From: Chloroflexota bacterium
GTDB lineage: Bacteria > Chloroflexota > UBA11872
Length of the DNA stretch: 42,565 bases
Direction: 5' to 3'
Assembly (NCBI GenBank): GCA_022824865.1
Contig: JAJDZD010000002.1
Location: 1-42,565 of the forward strand
The position numbers and the translations under genes are program-made. The notes under the pieces are model-generated. The model had not been told where the DNA came from and searched no databases. It saw only the letters and a program-made list of their open reading frames with translations. Positions 1 through 7,951 of the stretch are shown here, piece by piece. Position 1 is the stretch's first letter. The number at the start of each line of letters is the position of its first letter.

Positions 1-76
1 CCATGAGCTTGTCGAGGCAGGCGTCGGACGTTGGATAGTCGCGGTTGAAGTCGAAGACGGTGTACGTTTTGGCCAT
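1..76 (-). CDS. IS1595-like transposase, N-terminal fragment at window edge
   Basis: The reverse strand from the ATG at 76 runs open to the window edge and encodes 25 residues beginning MAKTYTVFDFNRDYP, followed by TSDACLDKLM. An aromatic-rich start followed by a Pro and an acidic-Ala-Cys-hydrophobic helix is the usual beginning of IS1595-family transposases, just ahead of their Cys4 zinc ribbon. The ribbon and the DDE/N catalytic core would lie outside the window, so neither completeness nor activity can be judged. The assignment rests on a short N-terminus recalled from the family and is moderate. The gene is divergent from nfeD. Confidence 0.55.
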   Translation of the reverse strand, partial: MAKTYTVFDFNRDYPTSDACLDKLM

Positions 77-273
77 CGCGTCGGTTCCTGTTTCGCCGAT
101 GGCTGAGTATAGCATACTTACCGCAAGGGGATAATCGCGTTTGGAAAAAACTCTTACGCGCGCAAACCCACCCCATTTCACACCCCCCAACCGCAACCGC
201 GCCAAACCCTTCACACCCAACCCCCAAACACCGCCGATAATCGGATGACGGACTGGCCCCCACGGAGGACCCG
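77..273. other. Intergenic region between transposase fragment and nfeD
   Basis: No ORF is supported here. The part next to the transposase (about 95-136) is relatively AT-rich and may contain the element's terminal inverted repeat, but its partner would lie outside the window. A GATAAT hexamer at 236-241 could be a -10 element for nfeD, with no recognisable -35. A GGAGG ribosome-binding site at 264-268 precedes the GTG start of nfeD by five bases. Confidence 0.35.
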
Positions 274-1683
274 GTGATTCGCTCCAACTTCCTCACAACC
301 GTCCGCCGCCTGCTCCTGGCCACCTCCCTCCTCGCCCTGCTGCTGCCCGCCGCCGCCCAGGCCCAATCCTCCGCCGTCATGACCATTGAGCTCGACGGCT
401 TCATCGACCCCAACGCCGCCCGCTACGTCAACCGCGCCATCACCGAAGCCACCGACGCTGAAGCGGCCCTACTCGTCATCCAACTCAACACCCCCGGCGG
501 CCTCAGCACCTCGGCCCGCGAAATCGTCAGCTCCATCCTCGAATCGCCGTTGCCCATCGCCGTCTTCGTCACCCCCCGCGGCGCCCAGGCCGCCTCCGCC
601 GGCATGTTCGTGATGGCCGCCGCCGGCGTCGCCGCCATGAGCCCCGGCACCAACGTCGGCGCGGCCTCACCCATCGACGCCACCGGCCAGGACGTCCCCG
701 AAACCCTCGCCTCCAAGGTCCTCCAGGACACCCAGGCCTTCGCCCGCAGCATCGCTGACGCCCGTGGCCGCGACCCCGCGGCCCTCGAAGCCGCCATCAC
801 CGAAGCCCGCTCCTACTCAGCCAGCGAGGCCCTCGACCTCGGACTCGCCGACGTCCTCGCCGACGACCTGCCTGACCTCCTCCGCCAGATCAACGGAGCA
901 TTCGTACCCACTGCAGCCGGCGAAATCCCGCTCCAGATCACCGACGCCCCCATCCAGCCCATCGACCGCACCCTCCTGGAACACTTCCTCTCCGTCGTAG
1001 CCTCGCCCAACCTCGCCTTCATCCTCCTCACCGTCGGCGGCATTGCCCTCCTCATCGAGCTGTCCAACCCCGGCCTCGTAATCCCCGGCGTCACCGGTGC
1101 CATGGCCCTGGGCCTGGGCTTCGTTGGGCTCGGCCAGCTCCCCGTCAACTGGCTCGGCGTCGCCCTGCTCCTGATCGCCCTCGGCCTGCTATTCCTCGAG
1201 TTCCAGGAACCCGGAGCCGGCGTCTACGGCGCGGGCGCTGGGGTCACCTTCATCGTCGCCGCCATCCTCCTCGCCGGCGGCGCCCTGCGACCCGTCGAAC
1301 TGGACTTCCCCGGCGCCGAGACCCTCGCCGTCAGCGTCTGGGTCCTGGTCGCGATGGGAGCAATCCTTGCGGCCCTCACGGCAACGCTCATCGTCTTGGC
1401 CAGGACCGGCAAGCCCGCTCCCTACCGCAGCCCATTCGACCGCAGGTCCATGGTCGGCAACCGCGCCCATGTCACCCGTCGGCTGGCCCCCGAAGGCGAA
1501 GTCCAGATGCTCGGCGAGTACTGGCACGCCCGCCTGCAGACCGAGGACGACGCTGACGCCATCGAGGAGGGTTACGCTGTAGAGGTAACCGCCGTGGACG
1601 GCACGACGCTAATGGTCAGGCCCGCTGACGACGATTCGATGCCAGATCAAGAAGGGGCGGCGCAGCCGCCACCGAGCGCGTAG
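274..1683 (+). CDS. nfeD: NfeD-family membrane-bound serine protease (ClpP-class, long form)
   Basis: The 469-residue protein has the full long-NfeD architecture. It has a signal peptide (1-30, ending AQA) and a ClpP/crotonase-like protease domain (about 35-210). Five hydrophobic segments follow (near 246-263, 272-288, 292-308, 319-337 and 351-375), then a soluble OB-fold NfeD domain (about 390-450). The likely catalytic pair is Ser108 in ASAGMF and Lys148 in LASKVL; the 40-residue spacing matches the Ser/Lys dyad of the archaeal homologue 1510-N. Family members cleave the hydrophobic C-terminus of the partner stomatin and are linked to membrane quality control. The partner gene follows 14 bases downstream, the classic operon. 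The GTG start is chosen for the GGAGG at 264-268 and the signal peptide directly after it. Confidence 0.9.
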   Translation: MIRSNFLTTVRRLLLATSLLALLLPAAAQAQSSAVMTIELDGFIDPNAARYVNRAITEATDAEAALLVIQLNTPGGLSTSAREIVSSILESPLPIAVFVTPRGAQAASAGMFVMAAAGVAAMSPGTNVGAASPIDATGQDVPETLASKVLQDTQAFARSIADARGRDPAALEAAITEARSYSASEALDLGLADVLADDLPDLLRQINGAFVPTAAGEIPLQITDAPIQPIDRTLLEHFLSVVASPNLAFILLTVGGIALLIELSNPGLVIPGVTGAMALGLGFVGLGQLPVNWLGVALLLIALGLLFLEFQEPGAGVYGAGAGVTFIVAAILLAGGALRPVELDFPGAETLAVSVWVLVAMGAILAALTATLIVLARTGKPAPYRSPFDRRSMVGNRAHVTRRLAPEGEVQMLGEYWHARLQTEDDADAIEEGYAVEVTAVDGTTLMVRPADDDSMPDQEGAAQPPPSA

Positions 1684-1697
1684 CCAGGGAGGCACCA

Positions 1698-2540
1698 ATG
1701 GCAATCATCAACTTCATCCGCGACTACGAGCGGTTGGCCCGATTCCGGTTCGGACGCTTCGAAGGCATGCTCGGCCCGGGCATCGTCTTCGCCATCCCGA
1801 TCATTCACCAGATCACGCGCCTCGACACGCGAACCGAGGTCCTGGACATCCCGCGCCAGACCAACATCACCCGCGACAACGCCCCGATCGAGATCGACTT
1901 CCTGGTCTACATGCGCGTGGACATCAATCAAGCCGATCGCGCCGTGCTGGAAGTCGAGAACTACCATCAGGCCGTCGTCGGCCTCGCCACTACCACCCTG
2001 CGCGCCGTCATCGGCGACATCGCCCTGGATGACGTGCTTTCCCAACGCGAACGCATCAACGAGTCAATCCGCGCCAAGCTGGACGCCGAAACCGAGCGCT
2101 GGGGCATCAAGGTCACCAACGTCGAGATCCGCGAAATCGACCCGCCGCGCGAGATCCAGGACGCCATGAACCGCCAGATGTCCGCCGAACGCGTGCGCCG
2201 CTCAGTCATCCTGGAAGCCGAAGGCACCCGCCAGTCCGACATTACCGTGGCCGAGGGCCAGAAGCAGGCCGCCATCCTGAAGGCCGAGGGCAGCCGCCAG
2301 GCCGAAATCCTTCAGGCCGAAGGCGACCAGCAAGCCGCCGTACTTCGAGCTCAGGGATTTGCCGATGCGCTCCAGCGCATCTTTGAAACTGCGCGCGGCA
2401 TCGACGACAACACCATGCGCCTGCAGTACCTCGACACCCTCAAGTCACTCGGCGCGAGTCCCGCCTCCAAGTTCATCTTCCCGCTCGAGTTCACCCAGAT
2501 GCTCGGCAACCTCGCCGGCCGCCGCGACTCCGACGACTGA
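1698..2540 (+). CDS. Stomatin/prohibitin-like SPFH (Band 7) protein
   Basis: This 280-residue protein pairs with NfeD. The SPFH domain covers about 10-170, with the typical stretch GPGIVFAIPII and the R/D-rich segment around RTEVLDIPRQ. A long alanine/glutamate coiled coil (about 168-225) carries repeated AEG-x-x-Q units, the part that oligomerises. Stomatins scaffold membrane microdomains and are cleaved near the C-terminus by NfeD. Unlike typical bacterial stomatins and QmcA, the N-terminus starts MAIINFIRDYERLARF with no transmembrane helix, so membrane attachment would depend on the SPFH domain's hydrophobic segment or on NfeD. A GGGAGG ribosome-binding site lies just upstream of the ATG. 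The gene ends 14 bases from a convergent acetyltransferase gene. Confidence 0.88.
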   Translation: MAIINFIRDYERLARFRFGRFEGMLGPGIVFAIPIIHQITRLDTRTEVLDIPRQTNITRDNAPIEIDFLVYMRVDINQADRAVLEVENYHQAVVGLATTTLRAVIGDIALDDVLSQRERINESIRAKLDAETERWGIKVTNVEIREIDPPREIQDAMNRQMSAERVRRSVILEAEGTRQSDITVAEGQKQAAILKAEGSRQAEILQAEGDQQAAVLRAQGFADALQRIFETARGIDDNTMRLQYLDTLKSLGASPASKFIFPLEFTQMLGNLAGRRDSDD

Positions 2541-2554
2541 CCCTCCTGGCGGCC

Positions 2555-3178
2555 TCAGTCGGTGGGGGACTCGAGCCGTCGCGTCATGATGATCTCCCCA
2601 AAGTGCCGCCGTACCAGGTTGAACACCCACTGCAGCCGCCGCGGATCCTCCACAAACCCATGCCGCCGAAATAACGCCTGCGCGGCGGCGTTGTCCGCTT
2701 CAACCCGCAGCGTCACCTGTTGGTAACCCCGCTCTCGGGCCAAATCGATCACATGATCCAGCAGCGCCGAGCCGTGCCCGCGCCGCCGAGCCGGCGGCGA
2801 TATGGCCAGCGCGCTGATATAGGCCTCGCGCTCATGTAGCCAGTGCGGCGGCAGTGGCGGAATGTGAAACGCCACCCACAGCGCCCGCCACGGTCCCAGC
2901 ACCCTCGCCATCGCCAGGAAGGCCTTCAGCCCCGTAAACGGCGTCGACCCGTTGTCCCACCGAACCAGTACCAGTCCCTCGCACACGCCTTCGCGCTCCG
3001 CCAGCCACGCATTCGGCATCGACCCAAACGCTCGCAGCCCGTGACCCACGGCCCGCGCCGCCTGGCGGTCGCGCTCGCCAAAGACATAGGTGAATGTCTC
3101 GGGGAAGGCGTCCAGCATCAGCCGACCCACAATCTCGGCGTCGGCTTCCGATGTGCTGGCCCGTCGCAGATCCCGCAT
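2555..3178 (-). CDS. GNAT-family N-acetyltransferase
   Basis: The 207-residue protein matches the GNAT fold. It has an N-terminal variable half, the central strand AYISALAISP (about 119-128), and the acetyl-CoA pyrophosphate loop RRRGHGSAL at 131-139 (motif A, R/Q-x-x-G-x-G/A). A second conserved strand-helix follows, with TLRVEADNAAAQALFRRHGF (156-175), where the N-A-x-x-L-F-x-x-x-G-F signature is motif B. GNAT enzymes transfer acetyl from acetyl-CoA to amines; the substrate cannot be inferred. The overall spacing resembles small-molecule or antibiotic N-acetyltransferases rather than ribosomal RimI. It stands alone on the minus strand, convergent with the stomatin gene. Confidence 0.85.
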   Translation of the reverse strand: MRDLRRASTSEADAEIVGRLMLDAFPETFTYVFGERDRQAARAVGHGLRAFGSMPNAWLAEREGVCEGLVLVRWDNGSTPFTGLKAFLAMARVLGPWRALWVAFHIPPLPPHWLHEREAYISALAISPPARRRGHGSALLDHVIDLARERGYQQVTLRVEADNAAAQALFRRHGFVEDPRRLQWVFNLVRRHFGEIIMTRRLESPTD

Positions 3179-3237
3179 GCGTCAACCGCTCACTCGCTTA
3201 CTAAGCGGCGACGCCATTCTAGGCGCCAGCTAATTCG

Positions 3238-4803
3238 CTAATCCGCACCGACGACCTCGAACCCAAACACCGAGCCCGTCCGCAAACTGAAGTGCAGCGA
3301 CACCGCTTGGTCAACCGGCGGTCTGGCGCCTCCGCTCCATGTCACTGTCGCGTCCAGCTGATCTCCAGTTATCGGCTGACAGTCCGAAACACTCAATCCC
3401 GGAATCTCCGACCACTCATCGTCCGCCACCCCAACGCGCAAGCTCCCACCCGGCTGCACCCGGCAGTTCACCCGCAGCCCTTTGCCTGCCAGCCGCACCG
3501 GCGGCGTCCAAAACTCGCCTTCCGTCGCCGCGTGAACCCCGGCCAGCCGGCCCCGCGTCCAGGTGCACCAGCAGATCCCGCTGTCGGCCAGGTTGGCCGG
3601 AAACTTGTGCGGATAGCTGTACCCAGCGTACGGCAGACCAATCCGATCCCCCGGCAGCGGAACCAGCCCAATGCCCACGAACATGCTGCCGCCGTCCACA
3701 CCGTCCGGCGGGCCCACCGGCAACACCGGGTTGCCGGGCGTCCAACTCCACGCAACCCCGTCCACACTCGTCGCCATTCCGATCGTCGTCTGGTCCGTTG
3801 CCCGGTCGTACAGCGTCGGGAACATCAGGTGTGTGGTGGAGTCACCCGGATAGAGCGTCTTGCCGTTGGTGTAGATGTCCGTCTGCTCAGGCGCCGTCGG
3901 CGAGGCTGTCAGCACATCCTGCGGCAGAGGCCAGCGACTAAAGTCCGTAGTCTCCGCGCGCGTGATCGTGCGCCGACCCCACGACCAGCCGCGCCCGTAC
4001 CAGACGTACTGCTTCCGCAGCGCGTCCCACTCCACAACCTGCAGCGTGTCGCTGCAGAACACCACCGCCGGCTCGTCCTGCACGGTCCAGTTCAGCCCGT
4101 CTGGCGAGGTGCCCACATACATCGCCCGCACGTGGCTATCGTTGGTGGTCCGTGGGTCGACCGCGTCGGGACGATTCCGCCGAGCAGCTTCCACGACTTC
4201 CGGCGTTGCGTCCCCGTACCAGAACATCTTGTAGCGAGCGTCGGGCTCGGCTTCCGAATCGATGAACGGGCTGGCTCCGTGCAGCCCCATGGGCCCCACG
4301 GTTTCGCGGCCAAGCGAGATGTTCGTGTCCGTTGACCCGTCCCATGACCCAATCCCCAGACTGGGCTTCGTCCAGTTGAACCCGTCGTCCGACTCGGCGT
4401 AGCACAGCAACCCGCCAAACACAGGGTTTGGCCAGGCAAGCTTCGGGCCGATCTCCGGATCCCAGTGATCCGGCGGAACCGCCTCGTACCAGAGCCGATA
4501 CCGACCGCCGTCGAAAATCACCTTCGGCCACCACACCAGCTTCTCCCACGGCTCAGTGGCCTTGAGTACAGGTTCGGTCCGCACCCCCGGCTCTGCCCGC
4601 AGTTCAACGCCGCGAGGCACGGCCGGAAAGTCGGCGTGGAGCGACGTCGGATTCGTCAGCCCCCAGGCGCCGTGGGGCCGGCAGTCGTCATCCACCCAGC
4701 GTGCGCGCCCCGGGTGAATGAAGCGGTAGTCAACGAACGGGTGATAGCCCACCTTCACTGGCAGCGGCGTCACGAGACCTGGATAGCGGCTGTCGATGCT
4801 CAT
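3238..4803 (-). CDS. Beta-propeller glycoside-hydrolase-like protein (GH32/GH43-type fold)
   Basis: The 521-residue protein has no signal peptide and is rich in Trp, Tyr, Gly and Asp. Repeated motifs of the kind YRLWYEAVP, YKMFWYGDA and YVGTSPDGLNW mark successive blades of a five-bladed propeller as in GH32/GH43/GH68 and related proteins. The pairing of F/W-Y-x-G with S-x-D-G-x-x-W recurs about four times (near 115, 185, 235 and 350). The last ~120 residues look like a beta-sandwich appendage, as in GH32 enzymes. A catalytic triad cannot be assigned with confidence, so the substrate is open. Such proteins are common in polysaccharide-degrading marine bacteria. The gene is divergent from the SelA-like gene across a 99-base spacer. 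Confidence 0.6.
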   Translation of the reverse strand: MSIDSRYPGLVTPLPVKVGYHPFVDYRFIHPGRARWVDDDCRPHGAWGLTNPTSLHADFPAVPRGVELRAEPGVRTEPVLKATEPWEKLVWWPKVIFDGGRYRLWYEAVPPDHWDPEIGPKLAWPNPVFGGLLCYAESDDGFNWTKPSLGIGSWDGSTDTNISLGRETVGPMGLHGASPFIDSEAEPDARYKMFWYGDATPEVVEAARRNRPDAVDPRTTNDSHVRAMYVGTSPDGLNWTVQDEPAVVFCSDTLQVVEWDALRKQYVWYGRGWSWGRRTITRAETTDFSRWPLPQDVLTASPTAPEQTDIYTNGKTLYPGDSTTHLMFPTLYDRATDQTTIGMATSVDGVAWSWTPGNPVLPVGPPDGVDGGSMFVGIGLVPLPGDRIGLPYAGYSYPHKFPANLADSGICWCTWTRGRLAGVHAATEGEFWTPPVRLAGKGLRVNCRVQPGGSLRVGVADDEWSEIPGLSVSDCQPITGDQLDATVTWSGGARPPVDQAVSLHFSLRTGSVFGFEVVGAD

Positions 4804-4902
4804 GATGGCGACTTTCGGTGGGAAACCTTAGATGGCGAACTATATACCGGTTCCAATCCGAGACGTGCTATACACCACAGGCTGATTGCGTCGGACCTTC
4901 TG

Positions 4903-6042
4903 ATGGCCCCATCCCTCCCCGCCCACCGCATCTACGATGAACTCGGCGTGCCGCGCGTCATCCACGCCGGCGGTCCCACCACCGCACACGGCGGCTCGCT
5001 GATGCTGCCGGAGACGTTCGAAGCAATGGCCGAGGCCGGACGTGCCTTTGTAACCCTCGAAACGCTCAATCGCCGCATTGGCGCATACATCGCCGAGGTA
5101 ACCGGCGCCGAGGCCGGCATGGTGGTCGCCGGCGCTGCTGCTGGAATGGTCATCTCGATGGCGGCTTGCATGACTGGGACCGATGTTGCTGCCGTCCGAC
5201 GTATTCCCGACACGACCGGCCTCAAGGATGAGCTCGTCATCCAAAAGCTCCATCGCGGCCCCTACAGCCACATGTACGGTTTCACCGGCGCGCGCTTCGT
5301 CGAGGTCGGCAACGTCGTCTCCTGCCTGCCCGAGGAACTCGAAGCGGCCATCACCGACCGAACGGCCGCCGTGGCGTACCTGTTCGCGCCGGGTAACCCG
5401 CGCGGCGGTCTGACCCTCCCCCAGGTGGCCCAAATCGCCCACTCCCGCAGTGTCCCGGTCATCGTGGACGCCTCCATGACAGTCCCGCCGCGCGACAACC
5501 TCAAGCGCTTTATCCGCGAAGGCGCCGACCTCGTCGCTATGAGCGGCGGGAAAGTCATTCGCGGTCCTCAGGCCACCGGGTTGCTCTACGGCCGCGCCGA
5601 TCTCATCGAAGCGGCCCATCTCAACAACAGCCCCAACCACGCCATCGGCCGTCCGTCCAAGATCGCCAAGGAAGAAATGGTGGGTCTCTACGCCGCCCTC
5701 CGCAGCTACATGGACTCCGACGAGGAGGAAATGCTCCGCGAGTTCCATGAACTCGTGGAGATCATCGTCGACGACGTCGGCGAACTGGATGGCGTTCGCG
5801 CCACCGTCGAGTTCGACGACGACCGCTACTTCGTCCCAACCGCCGTCATCGGCTTCGAACCCGACTGGCAGGGTCCCGACGTACAGTCGGTGGTCGACGC
5901 CCTCCTCGCAGGCGATCCACCCATCGTTGTCCGCTTCGATCCTTCGCGCGGACTTGTCGAAGCCGCCTCCGCCAACCTGCAACCCGGCGAACCCGAAATC
6001 ATCGGCCAGCGTCTGAACGAGATCCTGAAGGGATCGGAATAG
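4903..6042 (+). CDS. SelA-like PLP-dependent enzyme (ammonia-lyase/selenium-transferase superfamily)
   Basis: The 379-residue protein belongs to the SelA/DgaE group of fold-type I PLP enzymes. Asp189 in VIVDAS would contact the PLP nitrogen. Lys217 in SGGKVIRGPQATG matches the Schiff-base lysine of SelA (S-G-D-K-x-x-G-G-P-Q). The substrate-side loop HAGGPTTAHGGS (21-32) is typical of the DgaE-like branch, which acts on sugar acids or amino acids, rather than of true selenocysteine synthase, which has a longer N-terminal tRNA-binding region. The open frame extends back to 4465, but that part is antisense to the neighbouring gene; the ATG at 4903 starts the conserved part and is preferred. Function beyond PLP chemistry is not established. 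Confidence 0.78.
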   Translation: MAPSLPAHRIYDELGVPRVIHAGGPTTAHGGSLMLPETFEAMAEAGRAFVTLETLNRRIGAYIAEVTGAEAGMVVAGAAAGMVISMAACMTGTDVAAVRRIPDTTGLKDELVIQKLHRGPYSHMYGFTGARFVEVGNVVSCLPEELEAAITDRTAAVAYLFAPGNPRGGLTLPQVAQIAHSRSVPVIVDASMTVPPRDNLKRFIREGADLVAMSGGKVIRGPQATGLLYGRADLIEAAHLNNSPNHAIGRPSKIAKEEMVGLYAALRSYMDSDEEEMLREFHELVEIIVDDVGELDGVRATVEFDDDRYFVPTAVIGFEPDWQGPDVQSVVDALLAGDPPIVVRFDPSRGLVEAASANLQPGEPEIIGQRLNEILKGSE

Positions 6043-6085
6043 TCGTGCAGCGGCGTCAACATACTCGGAAGGGCACTGAAGGTCG

Positions 6086-6874
6086 GTGACACAGCCTGAT
6101 AGACAAGTCGAATATCGGAGAGTTCACGCGTACTGCGTCGGAGCGGCCAAGGCCGGTACGTACTCGCTGGCCGGAATGCTTGAGACGGAGTTCCGTGCGG
6201 CCCATGAACCGGATCGGCCGGAGCTATTGGATGCTGTTGTTGACTTCGACGAGGGCCACCTGACCGCCAGGGAGTTTGATGGGTATCTCCTTGAGCGCGA
6301 CAGACGCCTCCAGCTGGAATTCGACTCGTCGTGGGCCAACTACTTCGTCATGGATCGGCTTGCGACGTTGTTCCCGGAGGCCAGATTCATTCAACTCATC
6401 CGCGACTGCTTTACGTGGCTCGAATCGATCATCAATCACCTGATCGTTCGAACCATTCCTGAGGACGTGCAGAGCATTCTGGACTGGTGGTTTGAGCCGT
6501 CGAAGTATCCCTACACGGAGTTCGATCATGGTCTTCAAGAGGCCGGAGTCTATTCGCTGGATTGCTTCGTGACACGTTGGTCCATTCACGCCGAGGGACC
6601 TGCGAAAGCCATCTCGCCTGACCGACTCATCACGATCCGAACACCTGATATCCGTAGCTCAGCTCGGCGCTTGGCGGACTTCCTGAATGTTCCGATTGAT
6701 CAGATCGACACCACCAAGTCCCACCGCAACGTTGGCGAGAAGGTCCGGCCGCTTCTGAGCTTGGTCGAGAAGAACTACCTTGACGATACTGTCGCTCGGA
6801 TCTGCAAGGACAGCATGAACAAGTACTTTCCGGAGATCCAAGGTGTGTCCGACACTTCTCTTGGGAGTCGTTAA
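6086..6874 (+). CDS. Sulfotransferase-like P-loop protein
   Basis: The 262-residue protein starts at a GTG. It has the PAPS 5'-phosphosulfate loop of sulfotransferases, GAAKAGTYSL (19-28), and the 3'-phosphate signature LFPEARFIQLIRDCFTWLES (95-114), where Arg106 and Ser114 are the expected contacts. Between them DSSWANYF is reminiscent of the segment that precedes the catalytic helix. Such enzymes transfer sulfate from PAPS to hydroxyls or amines of sugars, lipids or small molecules; the acceptor is unknown. The protein is a little short for the family but appears complete, ending in a C-terminal helical segment. It follows the SelA-like gene by 43 bases on the same strand and may be cotranscribed. 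Confidence 0.68.
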   Translation: MTQPDRQVEYRRVHAYCVGAAKAGTYSLAGMLETEFRAAHEPDRPELLDAVVDFDEGHLTAREFDGYLLERDRRLQLEFDSSWANYFVMDRLATLFPEARFIQLIRDCFTWLESIINHLIVRTIPEDVQSILDWWFEPSKYPYTEFDHGLQEAGVYSLDCFVTRWSIHAEGPAKAISPDRLITIRTPDIRSSARRLADFLNVPIDQIDTTKSHRNVGEKVRPLLSLVEKNYLDDTVARICKDSMNKYFPEIQGVSDTSLGSR

Positions 6875-6977
6875 GACGGCGCCCAGACGGTCGCAGATAT
6901 AGACCGTACATCTTCAGACAGTTAAATCGTGCCGCTCTGGACTGCACAACTGAGGTCATCGGGCTCGCGACTCTCGA

Positions 6978-7862
6978 TTAGTTCCCGCGTACCAGCGACT
7001 GAAGAAAAACTGTTGACGCGGCATGAGCCTCAGGGGTCGCAGTTTCAGGGTCGCGCAGGTGAGCGCTGGTTGGTTCGTCAGGCCAGACGCCGCCGACGGG
7101 GAGAGTGGCTGCCTCGCATAACCTCTCGTAAAGCGCGAATTTGGTGATCCGGTTCCGCTCGGCTGTGTACTTGCTGAACAGCTCGAGAAAGCCCGGGTCT
7201 TGCTCACGCAGATACTGTACGGCAGCTTTCTCCCCTTCCCAACTCAGGTTGCGAATCGAGAAGTACCCAGTTATGACATCAGCGAGTCCGTAGAGCAGTC
7301 GAATGTCCAATGCCGTCGCGTAGTCCAGATCATCCGCTCGGAGCATCCGCCGATTGTGCTGGCGGTCATAGTTGATCTTGTGCCACGCGCGGTAGGCGTC
7401 ACTGCCTCTGGGCGCTAGGGCCGTCTCGGGCCACTGGCGAGCCGCTCGCTGTGCAGTCGCTAGCCGACCTCCGTAGTCAATCACGATTCGAGCATCGGCC
7501 ACGAAGGACGCTATCCGTCCCACCCACGTATCGGGAGGCACGGGCGGATCGGCACTCGCGATCGTGTCAATCTCGCCGGTCGTCGCAAACAGCAGATCGC
7601 CTAAGCGACCGTCGATCCACGTGACTCCCACACGGAGATTGGACCACTCTTCGCCAACAACAATCAGCAGATCGATGTCGCTCGCATCCGTGAGCGGCGT
7701 GTCTTTTGCAGATCCACCGATCGCAGCGCCTGCCACATCCCTCTGCGTCGCGAGCTGCTGCACAACCTCGTCTAGCGTCGTGCCCGACGCAGGCGACGAT
7801 TGGGCGCGATACATCGAGCTTCGGCGTCTGTTACGTGATTCGTCTGGAGTCATCTCGGACAC
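6978..7862 (-). CDS. Nucleotidyltransferase-domain protein (MNT/ANT-like)
   Basis: The 294-residue protein has the Pol-beta-type nucleotidyltransferase signature: GGS at 49-51 followed by SDIDLLIVV with Asp62 and Asp64, and a third acidic residue in LGDLLFA (Asp89). These residues bind two metals and transfer a nucleotide to a hydroxyl. The C-terminal half (about 135-290) is alpha-helical, as in aminoglycoside nucleotidyltransferases and stand-alone MNT proteins. No HEPN partner gene is adjacent, which argues against a standard MNT-HEPN toxin-antitoxin pair. Met17 is an alternative start. The gene is divergent from uvrB with 89 bases between them. Confidence 0.7.
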   Translation of the reverse strand: MSEMTPDESRNRRRSSMYRAQSSPASGTTLDEVVQQLATQRDVAGAAIGGSAKDTPLTDASDIDLLIVVGEEWSNLRVGVTWIDGRLGDLLFATTGEIDTIASADPPVPPDTWVGRIASFVADARIVIDYGGRLATAQRAARQWPETALAPRGSDAYRAWHKINYDRQHNRRMLRADDLDYATALDIRLLYGLADVITGYFSIRNLSWEGEKAAVQYLREQDPGFLELFSKYTAERNRITKFALYERLCEAATLPVGGVWPDEPTSAHLRDPETATPEAHAASTVFLQSLVRGN

Positions 7863-7880
7863 TCTGATCTTGGCCGCTTA

Positions 7881-7902
7881 GGGCACGTTTCGCAAAGTGC
7901 CC
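7881..7902. promoter_or_regulatory. Small inverted repeat between nucleotidyltransferase gene and uvrB
   Basis: GGGCAC at 7881-7886 and GTGCCC at 7897-7902 form a six-base perfect inverted repeat with a ten-base spacer in the divergent promoter region. A TAGAAT at 7937-7942 lies ten bases before the uvrB ATG and could be a -10 for a nearly leaderless transcript; no -35 or LexA-type operator is recognisable. Confidence 0.25.
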
Positions 7903-7951
7903 GCTCTGTCTCGGCGGTGAAGTGGAACACACATCCTAGAATCGTCTGACT

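Noticed and set aside
4465..4902. Upstream extension of the SelA-like frame
   Set aside because: It runs antisense to the propeller gene and through its promoter region. The conserved enzyme starts at 4903.
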